A stretch of 64,000 bases of DNA from Gemmatimonadetes bacterium T265. Lineage in GTDB: Bacteria > Gemmatimonadota > Gemmatimonadetes > Gemmatimonadales > Gemmatimonadaceae. The translations under genes and the position numbers were made by a program. The DNA is taken from the NCBI GenBank assembly GCA_019973575.1, contig BPUI01000001.1, positions 1-64,000 of the forward strand. Direction: 5' to 3'. Positions 26,703-33,765 of the stretch are shown in pieces; position 1 is the first letter of the stretch, and each line of letters begins with the position of its first letter. The notes below the pieces were generated by a model. It saw only the letters and a program-made list of their open reading frames with translations, was not told the origin of the DNA and did not search any database.

Positions 26703-27037
26703 CACCCGCCCGCGCGATCGCCCGCGCGTGCGCCACGCACTTCCGCGATCTCCCCTTGCCCGCCTTGGCGGTCCTCGTCGGCCACCTCGACGGCCTCGCG
26801 GACGAACTCCCGCCCGACGACCGCTCCGTGCTCGTCGCCCCCGTCGAGGATGGGGCGCTCGAGCCCGCGGTGCTCGCCTGGTGGAGGCAGCAGCGCCGCG
26901 ACCTGGCGCGCCGGTACCTCGCGCGCGCCTGGGCCGCGGCGCTCAAGCGCGACGCGCTGCCGTTCGTGCCGCTGCCGGACGTGCCGTGGCCGGCCCGGCC
27001 CGCGGGGGACGCGCCCCCGGCGCCGGACGTCCCGTGA
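26699..27037 (+). CDS. Small island paralog B (PPDDR-VLVA family)
   Basis: A 112-residue protein paralogous to 17360-17674 and to the next gene. Shared motifs: ARACATHFRDLPLPALAVLV then GHLDGLADELPPDDRSVLVA, EDGALEPAVLAWW, a helix LARRYLARAWAAALKRDALP, and the end VPLPDVPWPA. There is no signal peptide; the fold is probably all-helical. Its ATG overlaps the stop before it, and its own stop overlaps the next gene's ATG (TGATG). Confidence 0.65.
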   Translation: MTPARAIARACATHFRDLPLPALAVLVGHLDGLADELPPDDRSVLVAPVEDGALEPAVLAWWRQQRRDLARRYLARAWAAALKRDALPFVPLPDVPWPARPAGDAPPAPDVP

Positions 27038-27630
27038 TGACCGACCCCCTCGTGGCCGCGCGCGCGCTCGCGCGTGCGTGCACCGCGCGCTACGTGGACC
27101 TGCCGCTCCCCGCGCTCGCGGTCCTCATCGGGCACCTCCACGGGGTCGCGGCCGCGGTGCCGCCCGACGACCGCCCCGTGCTCGTCGCCCTCGTCGAGGA
27201 CGGGGCGTTGGACGGCGCGGTGCGCGACTGGGCCACCCACGCGCGCCCCGACCGCGCGCAGCGGGCCCTCGCGGCCGCGTGGGACGCGGCGCTCGCGCGC
27301 GAGCGCCTGCCGGGCGTGCCCCTCCCGGACCTGCCGTGGCCCGAGGTCCTTGCCCCGGACTTCCTGGAGCCCCCGTCGCCCCCGGCCCCACGCCGTCCCG
27401 CCCGACCCGGGCGCACGGTCGAGCCGCCCGAGCGGAGCTCGGCCCTCGCGCCGCGCCGCCCCGCCCCGGAGGCCCCCGCCGAGCCAGCCGAGCTCGCGCG
27501 GGTCCGGGCGCGCGCCCGCGAGCTGCAGGACCGTGCCCACCAGGCGCGGGAGGACGCCGCGCGCCGCCTCGCCACTGCCCGCCGGCGCCTCCTGCACCCC
27601 GCGACCGGCGGCTCCGACCCGGCGCCCTGA
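27037..27630 (+). CDS. Small island paralog C with C-terminal coiled-coil extension
   Basis: A 197-residue protein. Residues 1-110 are paralogous to copy B (ARALARACTARYVDLPLPAL, PPDDRPVLVALVEDGAL, LPGVPLPDLPWPEV). A Pro/Arg linker and a charged helix follow (ELARVRARARELQDRAHQAR, EDAARRLATARRRLL), predicted as a coiled coil. The tandem arrangement of B and C points to local gene duplication. The zinc-ribbon frame begins 3 bases after its stop. Confidence 0.65.
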   Translation: MTDPLVAARALARACTARYVDLPLPALAVLIGHLHGVAAAVPPDDRPVLVALVEDGALDGAVRDWATHARPDRAQRALAAAWDAALARERLPGVPLPDLPWPEVLAPDFLEPPSPPAPRRPARPGRTVEPPERSSALAPRRPAPEAPAEPAELARVRARARELQDRAHQAREDAARRLATARRRLLHPATGGSDPAP

Positions 27631-27633
27631 CCC

Positions 27634-27936
27634 ATGGACGCGCCCGGCGCTCCCGTGCGACCCGATACGAGGCGTCCTCCGCCCCCGCGCTCCTGCCCCT
27701 GCTGCCGCGTCACCGGTCCTACCCTCGAGCGCGTCGCCGTCCACGGCCCGCGCGGGACGGCGATCGTCGCCTGCCGGGCGTGCGCGGCGCGCATCCGCAT
27801 GCAGCAGCCCGGAGCGCACGAGTTGCTCCGCTGGTCACGCGCGTCGGGCACGCGCCGGCGTCGTTGTGTGTTCGCGGTGCGGGCGGTATCGTGGCACCCC
27901 GACCGTCACCGCCGCCTCTTCGGCCTTCGCCCCGTC
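27634..27936 (+). CDS. Small zinc-ribbon protein, frame continues into next gene
   Basis: From the ATG at 27634 the frame encodes RSCPCCRVTGPTLERVAV and IVACRACAARIRMQQPGAHE, an intact CxxC-x27-CxxC ribbon related to the frameshifted one at 22017-22224. No stop codon occurs before the lipoprotein signal encoded in the same frame at 27937, so the whole reading frame is 242 codons. Either the ribbon gene lost its own stop or the two were joined by deletion. The end given here is the start of the lipoprotein and is arbitrary. Confidence 0.5.
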
Positions 27937-28362
27937 ATGCGCCGCTTCGCCCTCATCTCCGCCGTCCTGTTCGCCGCCGCGTGCAGTAGCAACGACGCGA
28001 CAAGGCCGCCGGCCGCTGTCACCGGCGCGTGGGCGCTCCGGAGCGTGGACGGGCAGCCGCTGCCGGTGATCTACTCCGACTCGAGCGATGTGCAGCTCGC
28101 GGCCGTGGCGGACGCCTACACGTTGCAGGCGGACGGCACCTATGTCGAGGCGGGCCAACGACGGGTCACGATGCTCCATGACCTGGGGTTCGCGACGCGC
28201 CAGGACCTCACCACCCACGGCATCTGGACCCGGTCCGGTCGTGTGCTTGCGATCGCGTCGGGCCTTGCTGGCGACCCGGTCACCCTCACGCTGGTAAACA
28301 CCGACACCCTCGCGGGCTTGCTGCACGGCCACCACGCGGTCTACACCCACGTGCTGCCGTGA
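27937..28362 (+). CDS. Putative lipoprotein
   Basis: A 141-residue protein starting at ATG 27937. FALISAVLFAAACSSNDAT is a clear lipoprotein signal with lipobox AAC. The mature part (VTGAWALRSVDGQPLPVIYS, VQLAAVADAYTLQADGTYVE, GIWTRSGRVLAIASG) looks like a small lipocalin-like beta-barrel of the kind seen in Gemmatimonadota lipoproteins (compare 55990-56532, with a similar GVWELVSV start). The ligand is unknown. Confidence 0.65.
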   Translation: MRRFALISAVLFAAACSSNDATRPPAAVTGAWALRSVDGQPLPVIYSDSSDVQLAAVADAYTLQADGTYVEAGQRRVTMLHDLGFATRQDLTTHGIWTRSGRVLAIASGLAGDPVTLTLVNTDTLAGLLHGHHAVYTHVLP

Positions 28363-28364
28363 GC

Positions 28365-28457
28365 GTCCCGTGCTCCTCCCGCTCGTCTCTCCTGCTCACG
28401 CTCGGCGGGCTCGCGGGGGTCGGGGCGGTGGGCGTGGGGCGGCGGCGGAAGGCGTAA
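28365..28457 (+). pseudogene. Orphan PEP-CTERM tail
   Basis: The frame ending at TAA 28455-28457 encodes SSLLLTLGGLAGVGAVGVG then RRRKA, closely like the tail of the PEP-CTERM protein at 24956 (LALTLGGLAVLGAAG-ARRRRDA). No body of the protein precedes it; the upstream sequence belongs to the lipoprotein gene. It is the residue of a deleted PEP-CTERM gene. Confidence 0.6.
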
Positions 28458-28491
28458 TTCACGTCAGTCAGGCGTAGCAGTTTTCTCGCCG

Positions 28492-29262
28492 ATGCCTGAG
28501 TCGCCCTCGCCGGACCCCGCCCCAGGAAAGGTGGTCGCCGGCGTCCGCTGGATCCACATCTATGACGACCCCCAGTTGGTGCGAGCGCCAGACGGAACCG
28601 TCTATTCGTCGCGGCCGCGCACGACAACGGCGAGCGACGACCGCGAGTACTACCTCAAGGGCCCTGACGTGAGGGTCGTCGTCGCGGAGGCGGTCGGGTA
28701 CCAACTCGCGGATGCGGTCGGCGTCGATGTCCCCGAGTGGGCCCTCTGCCGCGATCCGGCGAACGGACAGGTGCTCTTCGCGTCGGCGGGCATTCGTGTC
28801 CGCTCTGGACTCGACGTTCTGTTGCACTCCCCGCATACCGCAAACCCCGACCTGCTCGCCCGCTGCATGGCCCTCGACTGCTGGATCGCGAACGACGATC
28901 GGAACATCGGAAGCGTGGTTGCAGAACCGCTGAATCGAAGAAGCGGGGCAGCGCAGCGCCTCTACGCCATCGATTTCGAGCAAGCGCAGGTACTGCGCGG
29001 CACGGATCGATTCACCGTCGCCGCGCGTGAAGTTCGGGATTTCACACCGCGCGGCGTGCTGGCCGACTACACGGCCGGGCTCGGGTTCCCGGGTGCGACG
29101 TGTGCCCGGATCGGGGATATGACAGCAGCCCGCGTGCGCGCCATGTTTGAACTCGTCGAACAGGGCGTCGGCCCGATCGAGTGGGCGGATGGCGCGGCCC
29201 ACTTTCTCGGGCAGCGCGCTGGGCGGATCGAGGCTCTTCTCCGCGAGGTGTGGCATGGCTGA
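28492..29262 (+). CDS. HipA-like kinase (HipA_2 type)
   Basis: A 256-residue compact HipA-type kinase domain without the usual N-subdomain. Features: WIHIYDDPQLVRAPDGTVY, an ATP-site lysine in REYYLKGPDVRVVVAE, the catalytic-loop region LDCWIANDDRNIGSVV near residue 134, and the metal-binding DFE in YAIDFEQAQ near residue 161. In HipA the catalytic Asp is followed five residues later by Asn; here that position appears to be Ser. HipA kinases phosphorylate aminoacyl-tRNA synthetases as toxins; this subfamily's target is unknown to me. The stop overlaps the next gene's ATG by eight bases. The region is visibly less GC-rich than its surroundings, a sign of separate transfer. Confidence 0.78.
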   Translation: MPESPSPDPAPGKVVAGVRWIHIYDDPQLVRAPDGTVYSSRPRTTTASDDREYYLKGPDVRVVVAEAVGYQLADAVGVDVPEWALCRDPANGQVLFASAGIRVRSGLDVLLHSPHTANPDLLARCMALDCWIANDDRNIGSVVAEPLNRRSGAAQRLYAIDFEQAQVLRGTDRFTVAAREVRDFTPRGVLADYTAGLGFPGATCARIGDMTAARVRAMFELVEQGVGPIEWADGAAHFLGQRAGRIEALLREVWHG

Positions 29263-30142
29263 GCAGACGGACATCCAAGATGCCGATGAGCACTGGTACG
29301 CGCTCATCAGCGCGAGTCCGCGCCCGGAGACTGGCGAGTCCGCGAATGTCGGCCTTGTAGTCGGCAACGGAACGGTCGCGTACGTCGATTACCTGCCGCA
29401 CCTGCCACGACTCTGCGGCCTCGCGGCCACGGACGAGGTGCGCGTTTATGAGCAGTTGCTTGCGGCTCTAGCAGAGTCGGTCCGGCGACGCGAGCGTACC
29501 AATGTCGCCGATTTCCCGGCGCTCCTCGGTCCGCAGCTGACCCTGGAGCCGCGTCGTCGACTCTACCGCCAGCCGAACGACAACTTGATTCGACAGATGC
29601 AAGAGCGGTTTCTCGCGGCTGCACGTCCAGGACCACTGCTCGATGGCGAAGATGCGTTAGTCGCGCGATCGGTGGCGCAGCTAGACGAGCAACTTGCCGC
29701 CGTTCGCCGCCGCGGAGTGCTCGTGTACGAGGATGTCCGGCCCCGGTCCCTTTACGAGGGCAAGCTCGACCGCTACGTCCCGTTTCGCGTGCCCAAGTTG
29801 GCGCGGGCACTTCGAGGGGCGCGCGGCGATGTCCTGATCGACTCCCTCGCGATCACTGCAGACGACGACACTAAAGACGTCCGTGCGGTCGCCTTCCGAA
29901 TCGCGCAGGCGTTCTACACTTACCAAGTCTCGCTCAAGCCGATAATCCGCGCGTACGCCGCGCGCGAGATTCGCACCGTTGGAGTGCTCCAGCGATCTTC
30001 GGCACAGGAGTCGATTGATACAGCCGAACTGCGGGAGTTTGTGCGCGATGCCTGGGGGCACCACGGCGAGGTAATCGACGGCAACGCGACGGACGCAACC
30101 GCGGCGCTCGACGCGTTCGCTGCATGGGCTGAAGCTCCGTAG
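29255..30142 (+). CDS. DUF3037 family protein, partner of the HipA-like kinase
   Basis: A 295-residue protein whose N-terminal part fits DUF3037: HWYALISASPRPETGESANV then GLVVGNGTVAYVDYLPHLPR, with the 'aromatic ... E-x-x-NVG' pattern of the family. The remainder is mixed alpha/beta, with LYEGKLDRYVPFRVPKLARA and AFRIAQAFYTYQVSLKPIIR. I recall DUF3037 genes standing next to HipA_2 kinases in many genomes; the eight-base overlap here supports a two-gene module. It may act as antitoxin, target or co-factor, which the sequence does not decide. Codon use is less GC-biased than in neighbours. Confidence 0.72.
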   Translation: MAEQTDIQDADEHWYALISASPRPETGESANVGLVVGNGTVAYVDYLPHLPRLCGLAATDEVRVYEQLLAALAESVRRRERTNVADFPALLGPQLTLEPRRRLYRQPNDNLIRQMQERFLAAARPGPLLDGEDALVARSVAQLDEQLAAVRRRGVLVYEDVRPRSLYEGKLDRYVPFRVPKLARALRGARGDVLIDSLAITADDDTKDVRAVAFRIAQAFYTYQVSLKPIIRAYAAREIRTVGVLQRSSAQESIDTAELREFVRDAWGHHGEVIDGNATDATAALDAFAAWAEAP

Positions 30143-30304
30143 AAGAGCCCCAGACATGGCGCGGCGACCGTCGCCATCCGCCGCCTCCGTGCCCACCACC
30201 GCCCTCTCCCTGACCGACGACGCGGGCACGCGATGACGCCCGAGCGCCGGACGGGGTTGCGGAACCCCGGTCCGCCGGGAATGCTGGGGCAACCCGGAGC
30301 CCCC

Positions 30305-30784
30305 ATGTCGCCTTCGCACCGCCCACGCCGTCCCCGCGCGGCCCTCCTGCTCCTCCCCTGCTGTGGGGCGCTCGCCTGCGCGTCGCACGGCGCGCCGGCC
30401 GCGACCCCGAGCCCGACGAGCCCCAGCGCGCTCGGCGCCGCACGCCGGAACCCGCGGGACACGTCGTCCGTCGACATCGGCGACGGCAAGTCGATCGAGC
30501 GGCTCTTCCGCGGGCGCTTCGCCGGCGTCGACGTGACCACGGCCGACGGCGGCCTGCGCATCCGCGTCCGCGGGGGCGCGACCTCGTTCGTCAACGGCGA
30601 CGAACCGCTATTCGTGGTGGACGGCACGCCGGTGCCCCAGGGCTCGGGCGGGATCCTCTTCCTGAACCCGTACGACATCACGAACATCCAGGTGCTCAAA
30701 AACCCCGCCGACGTCGGCGTGTATGGCATCCGGGGGGCGAACGGCGTCGTCCTGATCACGACGACGCGGCCCGGGCGGCGGTAG
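30305..30784 (+). CDS. Stand-alone TonB-plug-domain lipoprotein
   Basis: A 159-residue protein starting at ATG 30305 with a lipoprotein signal (ALLLLPCCGALACAS, lipobox LAC). The mature part is only a TonB-receptor plug domain of the SusC type: ERLFRGRFAGVDVTTADGG, IRVRGGATSFVNGDEPLFVV, DGTPVPQGSGGILFLNPYDI and IQVLKNPADVGVYGIRGANG. No beta-barrel follows. Free plug domains occur in Bacteroidota and Gemmatimonadota; the role is unknown. An earlier ATG at 30233 would hide the signal, so the later one is used. Confidence 0.75.
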   Translation: MSPSHRPRRPRAALLLLPCCGALACASHGAPAATPSPTSPSALGAARRNPRDTSSVDIGDGKSIERLFRGRFAGVDVTTADGGLRIRVRGGATSFVNGDEPLFVVDGTPVPQGSGGILFLNPYDITNIQVLKNPADVGVYGIRGANGVVLITTTRPGRR

Positions 30785-30896
30785 CGCGGCGGGCACGGAC
30801 GCTTCGGTCCCGCGGTACGCCCACGCGACGACCGGGAGACCGACGGGCGTGCCCCGGCCCGGCGGTGCGGCCGGCACCGGGGCCCGGCGCGGCGCC

Positions 30897-31538
30897 TTAG
30901 TGCCGGCCCCAGCTCATCATGTACCCGGAGAAGTGCGACAACGTCAACGTGACCGTGCCCGCGTTGGCGTCGACCGTGGTGGGCTCGAACTCGTCGACCG
31001 CCGCCGTGCCCGCGCTCGCGCTCACCTGCGCCCAGCTCCGCACGTACGCGCCCTGGAGCGCGCTGAGGAACGCGCCGGCCGGCACGGCGGCCGCGCCGAG
31101 GCCGAGCGTCACGGTCACGGGCTTCGTGAACGTGCCCGAGGGCTGGACGTCGAAGGCGACCGGGCGCCCGGCCTTCCAGGTCAGGGTGAACGTGGTCGGC
31201 CGGGCCACGAAGCCGGCCTCGAAGGCGATCGCGATGTCAGGGCCGCGGAACGTGGTGCCGCCGGGCTGCACGGTGAACGTCATCGGCACGTCCTGCGCGA
31301 GGGGCTGGGCGCGGAGGAGGAGCGGGACCGTGGTGGTCGTCGGCGCCACGCTCGCGCGCAGGCCGGGGTGGAACGCGGGCGCGGCCGCCGCCACGGCGGC
31401 CCGCGCGGCGGCCGGCGCGGTCGGGTCGGCGTCGGCGCAGGCGATGCCGAGCGTCGTGGCCGCGAGGCCGAGGGCGGCGACGCCGAGGCGGGCGTTACGG
31501 GAGGTCCACAGGGCCGTCCACGGGTGGCGCGAAGGCAT
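30897..31538 (-). CDS. Putative lipoprotein with beta-sandwich domain
   Basis: A 213-residue protein from the ATG at 31538. The N-terminal ARLGVAALGLAATTLGIACA is a lipoprotein-type signal with an IAC lipobox, followed by an Ala-rich linker. The mature domain is beta-rich (PMTFTVQPGGTTFRGPDIAI, FVARPTTFTLTWKAGRPVAF, KPVTVTLGLGAAAVPAGAFL) and ends with TVTLTLSHFSGYMMSWGRH. The repeat-like 'TVxPxGxTF' strands suggest a ZU5-like or Ig-like sandwich. The function is unknown. A Gemmatimonadota lipoprotein family is likely. Confidence 0.65.
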   Translation of the reverse strand: MPSRHPWTALWTSRNARLGVAALGLAATTLGIACADADPTAPAAARAAVAAAAPAFHPGLRASVAPTTTTVPLLLRAQPLAQDVPMTFTVQPGGTTFRGPDIAIAFEAGFVARPTTFTLTWKAGRPVAFDVQPSGTFTKPVTVTLGLGAAAVPAGAFLSALQGAYVRSWAQVSASAGTAAVDEFEPTTVDANAGTVTLTLSHFSGYMMSWGRH

Positions 31539-31713
31539 GGAGCGCGTCGGGGGAAGCGGTGCGGCCCGCGGGCGCGACGGAACGGTCGCGCGGCCGACGG
31601 CCGTGCCCTCCAGTGTCGGCACGCGGCCGCGGTGCCGTGAGCGGTCCCGACCCGGCCGTCGAGGGGCTTGCGACGACGCGTACCACCGACGGCGCGACCG
31701 GCGCGCCGCGGAC

Positions 31714-32007
31714 GATGCTCGTCGGCGGGGAGCCGACGTGGAGCGGCCAGGACCTCGCGGCGTGTCAGCGGCTCGTCGACCGGATCGGGCTCGCCGCGTT
31801 CGAGCGCGAATGCCAGCACCGCGTGCAGGAGCGCGACGGGGCGCGCTGCTCGACCGGTGCCACGTGGCGAGCGCGCCGCCGCTGACCCGCGTCGTGGTCG
31901 GCGTGGACCCGTCCGGCGGGGGCGACGCGATCGGGATCGTGGCCGCGGGGCTCGGCGCGGACGGGCGGGCGCACGTGCTCGAGGACCGCACGCCGCTGGG
32001 CGCTTAG
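31714..32007 (+). pseudogene. Fragment of a phage terminase large subunit
   Basis: Two frames give a piece from the middle of a terminase large subunit (packaging ATPase-nuclease). Frame 1 from 31714: LVGGEPTWSGQDLAACQRLV then IGLAAFERECQHRVQE, the region after the ATPase domain where terminases read '...AFxxEYQ'. A shift near 31840 leads to frame 2: GALLDRCHVASAPPLTRVVV then GVDPSGGGDAIGIVAAGLGA, the start of the RNase H-like nuclease domain with its first aspartate (VDPS). The protein stops after LEDRTPLGA, so the rest of the nuclease is missing. It is another remnant of the phage that contributed to this island. Confidence 0.7.
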
Positions 32008-32083
32008 CGATCGTCTAGCCGGCCAGGGAACTCGGGCGCACGACACCTCGCGTCATGCGCGAGGTCCGCCGCCTCGGTACGGG

Positions 32084-33037
32084 TTAGGCGCGCGTCCGGC
32101 CCCGGTGGGCGACGGCACCGACGCCGAGGAGGCCCGCGCCGAGGAGCGTCGACGTCGCCGGCTCCGGCGCGGGCACGCCCGTCGGGGTGGCCAGGAAGCC
32201 GTGCGTCCCGGTCGCGTCGTCGTAGAACCCGACGATCTGCCCCGCGTCGTTGACCCCCTCCACGGACGTCCCGATCGCGCCGGGCACGTTGAAGGGCGTG
32301 AGCACGCCGCCGACGTACACGAATCCGGCCGCGCCCGGGTTGTTCGTGTCGGCGTCGGTCCCGACCACCACGCCGGCGTCGTTGATGCCGGTCGCTTCCG
32401 TCGCGAACGCCCCCGGCACGTCGACGCGGGTGAACACGCCGCCGACGTCCAGAAAGCCGTGGCGCCCGAACTCGTCCCGGTACCGCCCGACGACCGCCCC
32501 AAGGTTGTTGATGTCGTACGCGTAGGTGTACGACGGCCCGGGCACGTCGATGGCCGTGAAGGCGCCGCCGCTGTACACGAAGCCGTGGACCTCGGCCCCG
32601 ATCGTGTCTTCGTAGCTCCCCACGATCTGCCCGGCGTCGTTGATGCCGAGCGCGGTGGTGAAGTCGGGAGCGGTCGGGGCGTTAAGGGTCGTGAACACGC
32701 CGGCGTTGTCCAGGAACCCGTGGGTCCCGGCCGCGTCGCTGTACGACCCGACGATCTCCCCGGCCGTGTTGATGCCGAACGCGTTCGTGCTCAGCGCCCC
32801 GGGGACGGTGATCGGCGTGAACACGCCGGTGGCGTAGACGAAGCTGTGAAGGCCCGTCGCGTCGTCGTACGTGCCGACGATCTGCCCGGCGGTGTTGATC
32901 CCGGACAGACTGAGGTTCGTCGCGCCTGGATGGTCGATCCGGGTGTAGGTGTATTGCGCGCGGGCGGCGGGCGCGGCAAGCACGCCGGCGAGGAGGGCGG
33001 GCGCGAGCAGGCGCGCGTGACGGACGCGAGGCGGCAT
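32084..33037 (-). CDS. HAF-repeat PEP-CTERM exported protein
   Basis: A 317-residue exported protein. A signal peptide (LLAPALLAGVLAAPAARAQ) precedes about six repeats of 40-45 residues, each of the form 'GINxAGQIVGxYxDAxGxHGFLxxxGVFTxIDVPGA' (for example GINTAGEIVGSYSDAAGTHG and GVNDAGQIVGFYDDATGTHG). These are HAF-type repeats that should build a beta-propeller-like domain. The tail APEPATSTLLGAGLLGVGAV then HRGRTRA is a PEP-CTERM signal. The stop TAA overlaps a GTTAGGC word. Near-identical repeat units make this gene prone to recombination. Confidence 0.88.
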   Translation of the reverse strand: MPPRVRHARLLAPALLAGVLAAPAARAQYTYTRIDHPGATNLSLSGINTAGQIVGTYDDATGLHSFVYATGVFTPITVPGALSTNAFGINTAGEIVGSYSDAAGTHGFLDNAGVFTTLNAPTAPDFTTALGINDAGQIVGSYEDTIGAEVHGFVYSGGAFTAIDVPGPSYTYAYDINNLGAVVGRYRDEFGRHGFLDVGGVFTRVDVPGAFATEATGINDAGVVVGTDADTNNPGAAGFVYVGGVLTPFNVPGAIGTSVEGVNDAGQIVGFYDDATGTHGFLATPTGVPAPEPATSTLLGAGLLGVGAVAHRGRTRA

Positions 33038-33629
33038 ACGAGGTCGGGGACGGAGGAGCGCGCGGCACGCGCGCGGTGTGCCGGGGCGGCCCGGGCGGGC
33101 GATCCGGGCGGGCCGTCCGACCGAACGCGCGGGCTACGATGGCGAGGACCCGGTGAACGCACCAGCCGCGGCCGAACGAATCCGCCCGACGTGGCCCCCG
33201 AGTGGCACCGTCGCTTTCGATGTGGCGCGGTTGCGGTGATCCACGTGGGGTCGAGCCCGGGGACGACTGGACGCCGAGCGCGGCCACGCTCGCCGATCGG
33301 GTCGCGCCGGCGTGGTGCCCGGCGCCGCTAGGAGTGGCGGCCGAGCCGTGAAGCCCGTAGCACGAGTAGGACGGCGGCGAGCGCTCAGCAGGCGCGTAAG
33401 ATGGGGAGCGCGGCCCGCTCCGCGCCCGCTCCGCCCCCGCTCCGCGTACCGGGAGGGCCACGCCGCGCACCATATGCGGCGGGCGCCCTCGAGCAGGCGA
33501 GATGCCGGGTCTCCCGTGGTGTGTCCGATTTGTATCCCCGCGACCGGCGAAATCCGGCCGAAATCGGCAATCTTCCGCGCCGCTGCAAGAGAGTCGGTAG
33601 TGGCTGCCGACTTAGTTAGGTCCGCACGC
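33038..33629. other. Gene-free right end of the island
   Basis: About 590 bases in which I see no supportable gene on either strand. It contains the presumed promoter region of the HAF-repeat gene and three tandem copies of an 11-base unit (CCCGCTCCGC with a variable first base) at 33412-33446. The right attachment repeat follows. Integrated elements often keep such non-coding arms for recombinase binding. Confidence 0.5.
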
Positions 33630-33647
33630 GTTCAAGTTCAACGTGTA
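33630..33647 (+). other. attR: right attachment repeat of the island
   Basis: An exact second copy of GTTCAAGTTCAACGTGTA from the ychF 3' end. It is followed by AA, giving TAA in the ychF frame, so excision between the two copies would leave an intact ychF ending FKFNV-stop. There is no coding context here, as expected for a right-hand junction. Confidence 0.85.
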
Positions 33648-33765
33648 AAGCGGCCTCGGTCTGGCGCCGCGGCCGGCGCCTCGTAGGTTGGCGCTCCAGC
33701 GACCCGCCACCGACCGCACCGGGATCGGGCGTGCGCCCACCACCGCCCTTCGACTCCGCATCGAC

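Noticed and set aside
31559-31713. Upstream part of the terminase fragment
   Set aside because: The frame is open but reads as Arg/Gly-rich noise without resemblance to the terminase ATPase domain.
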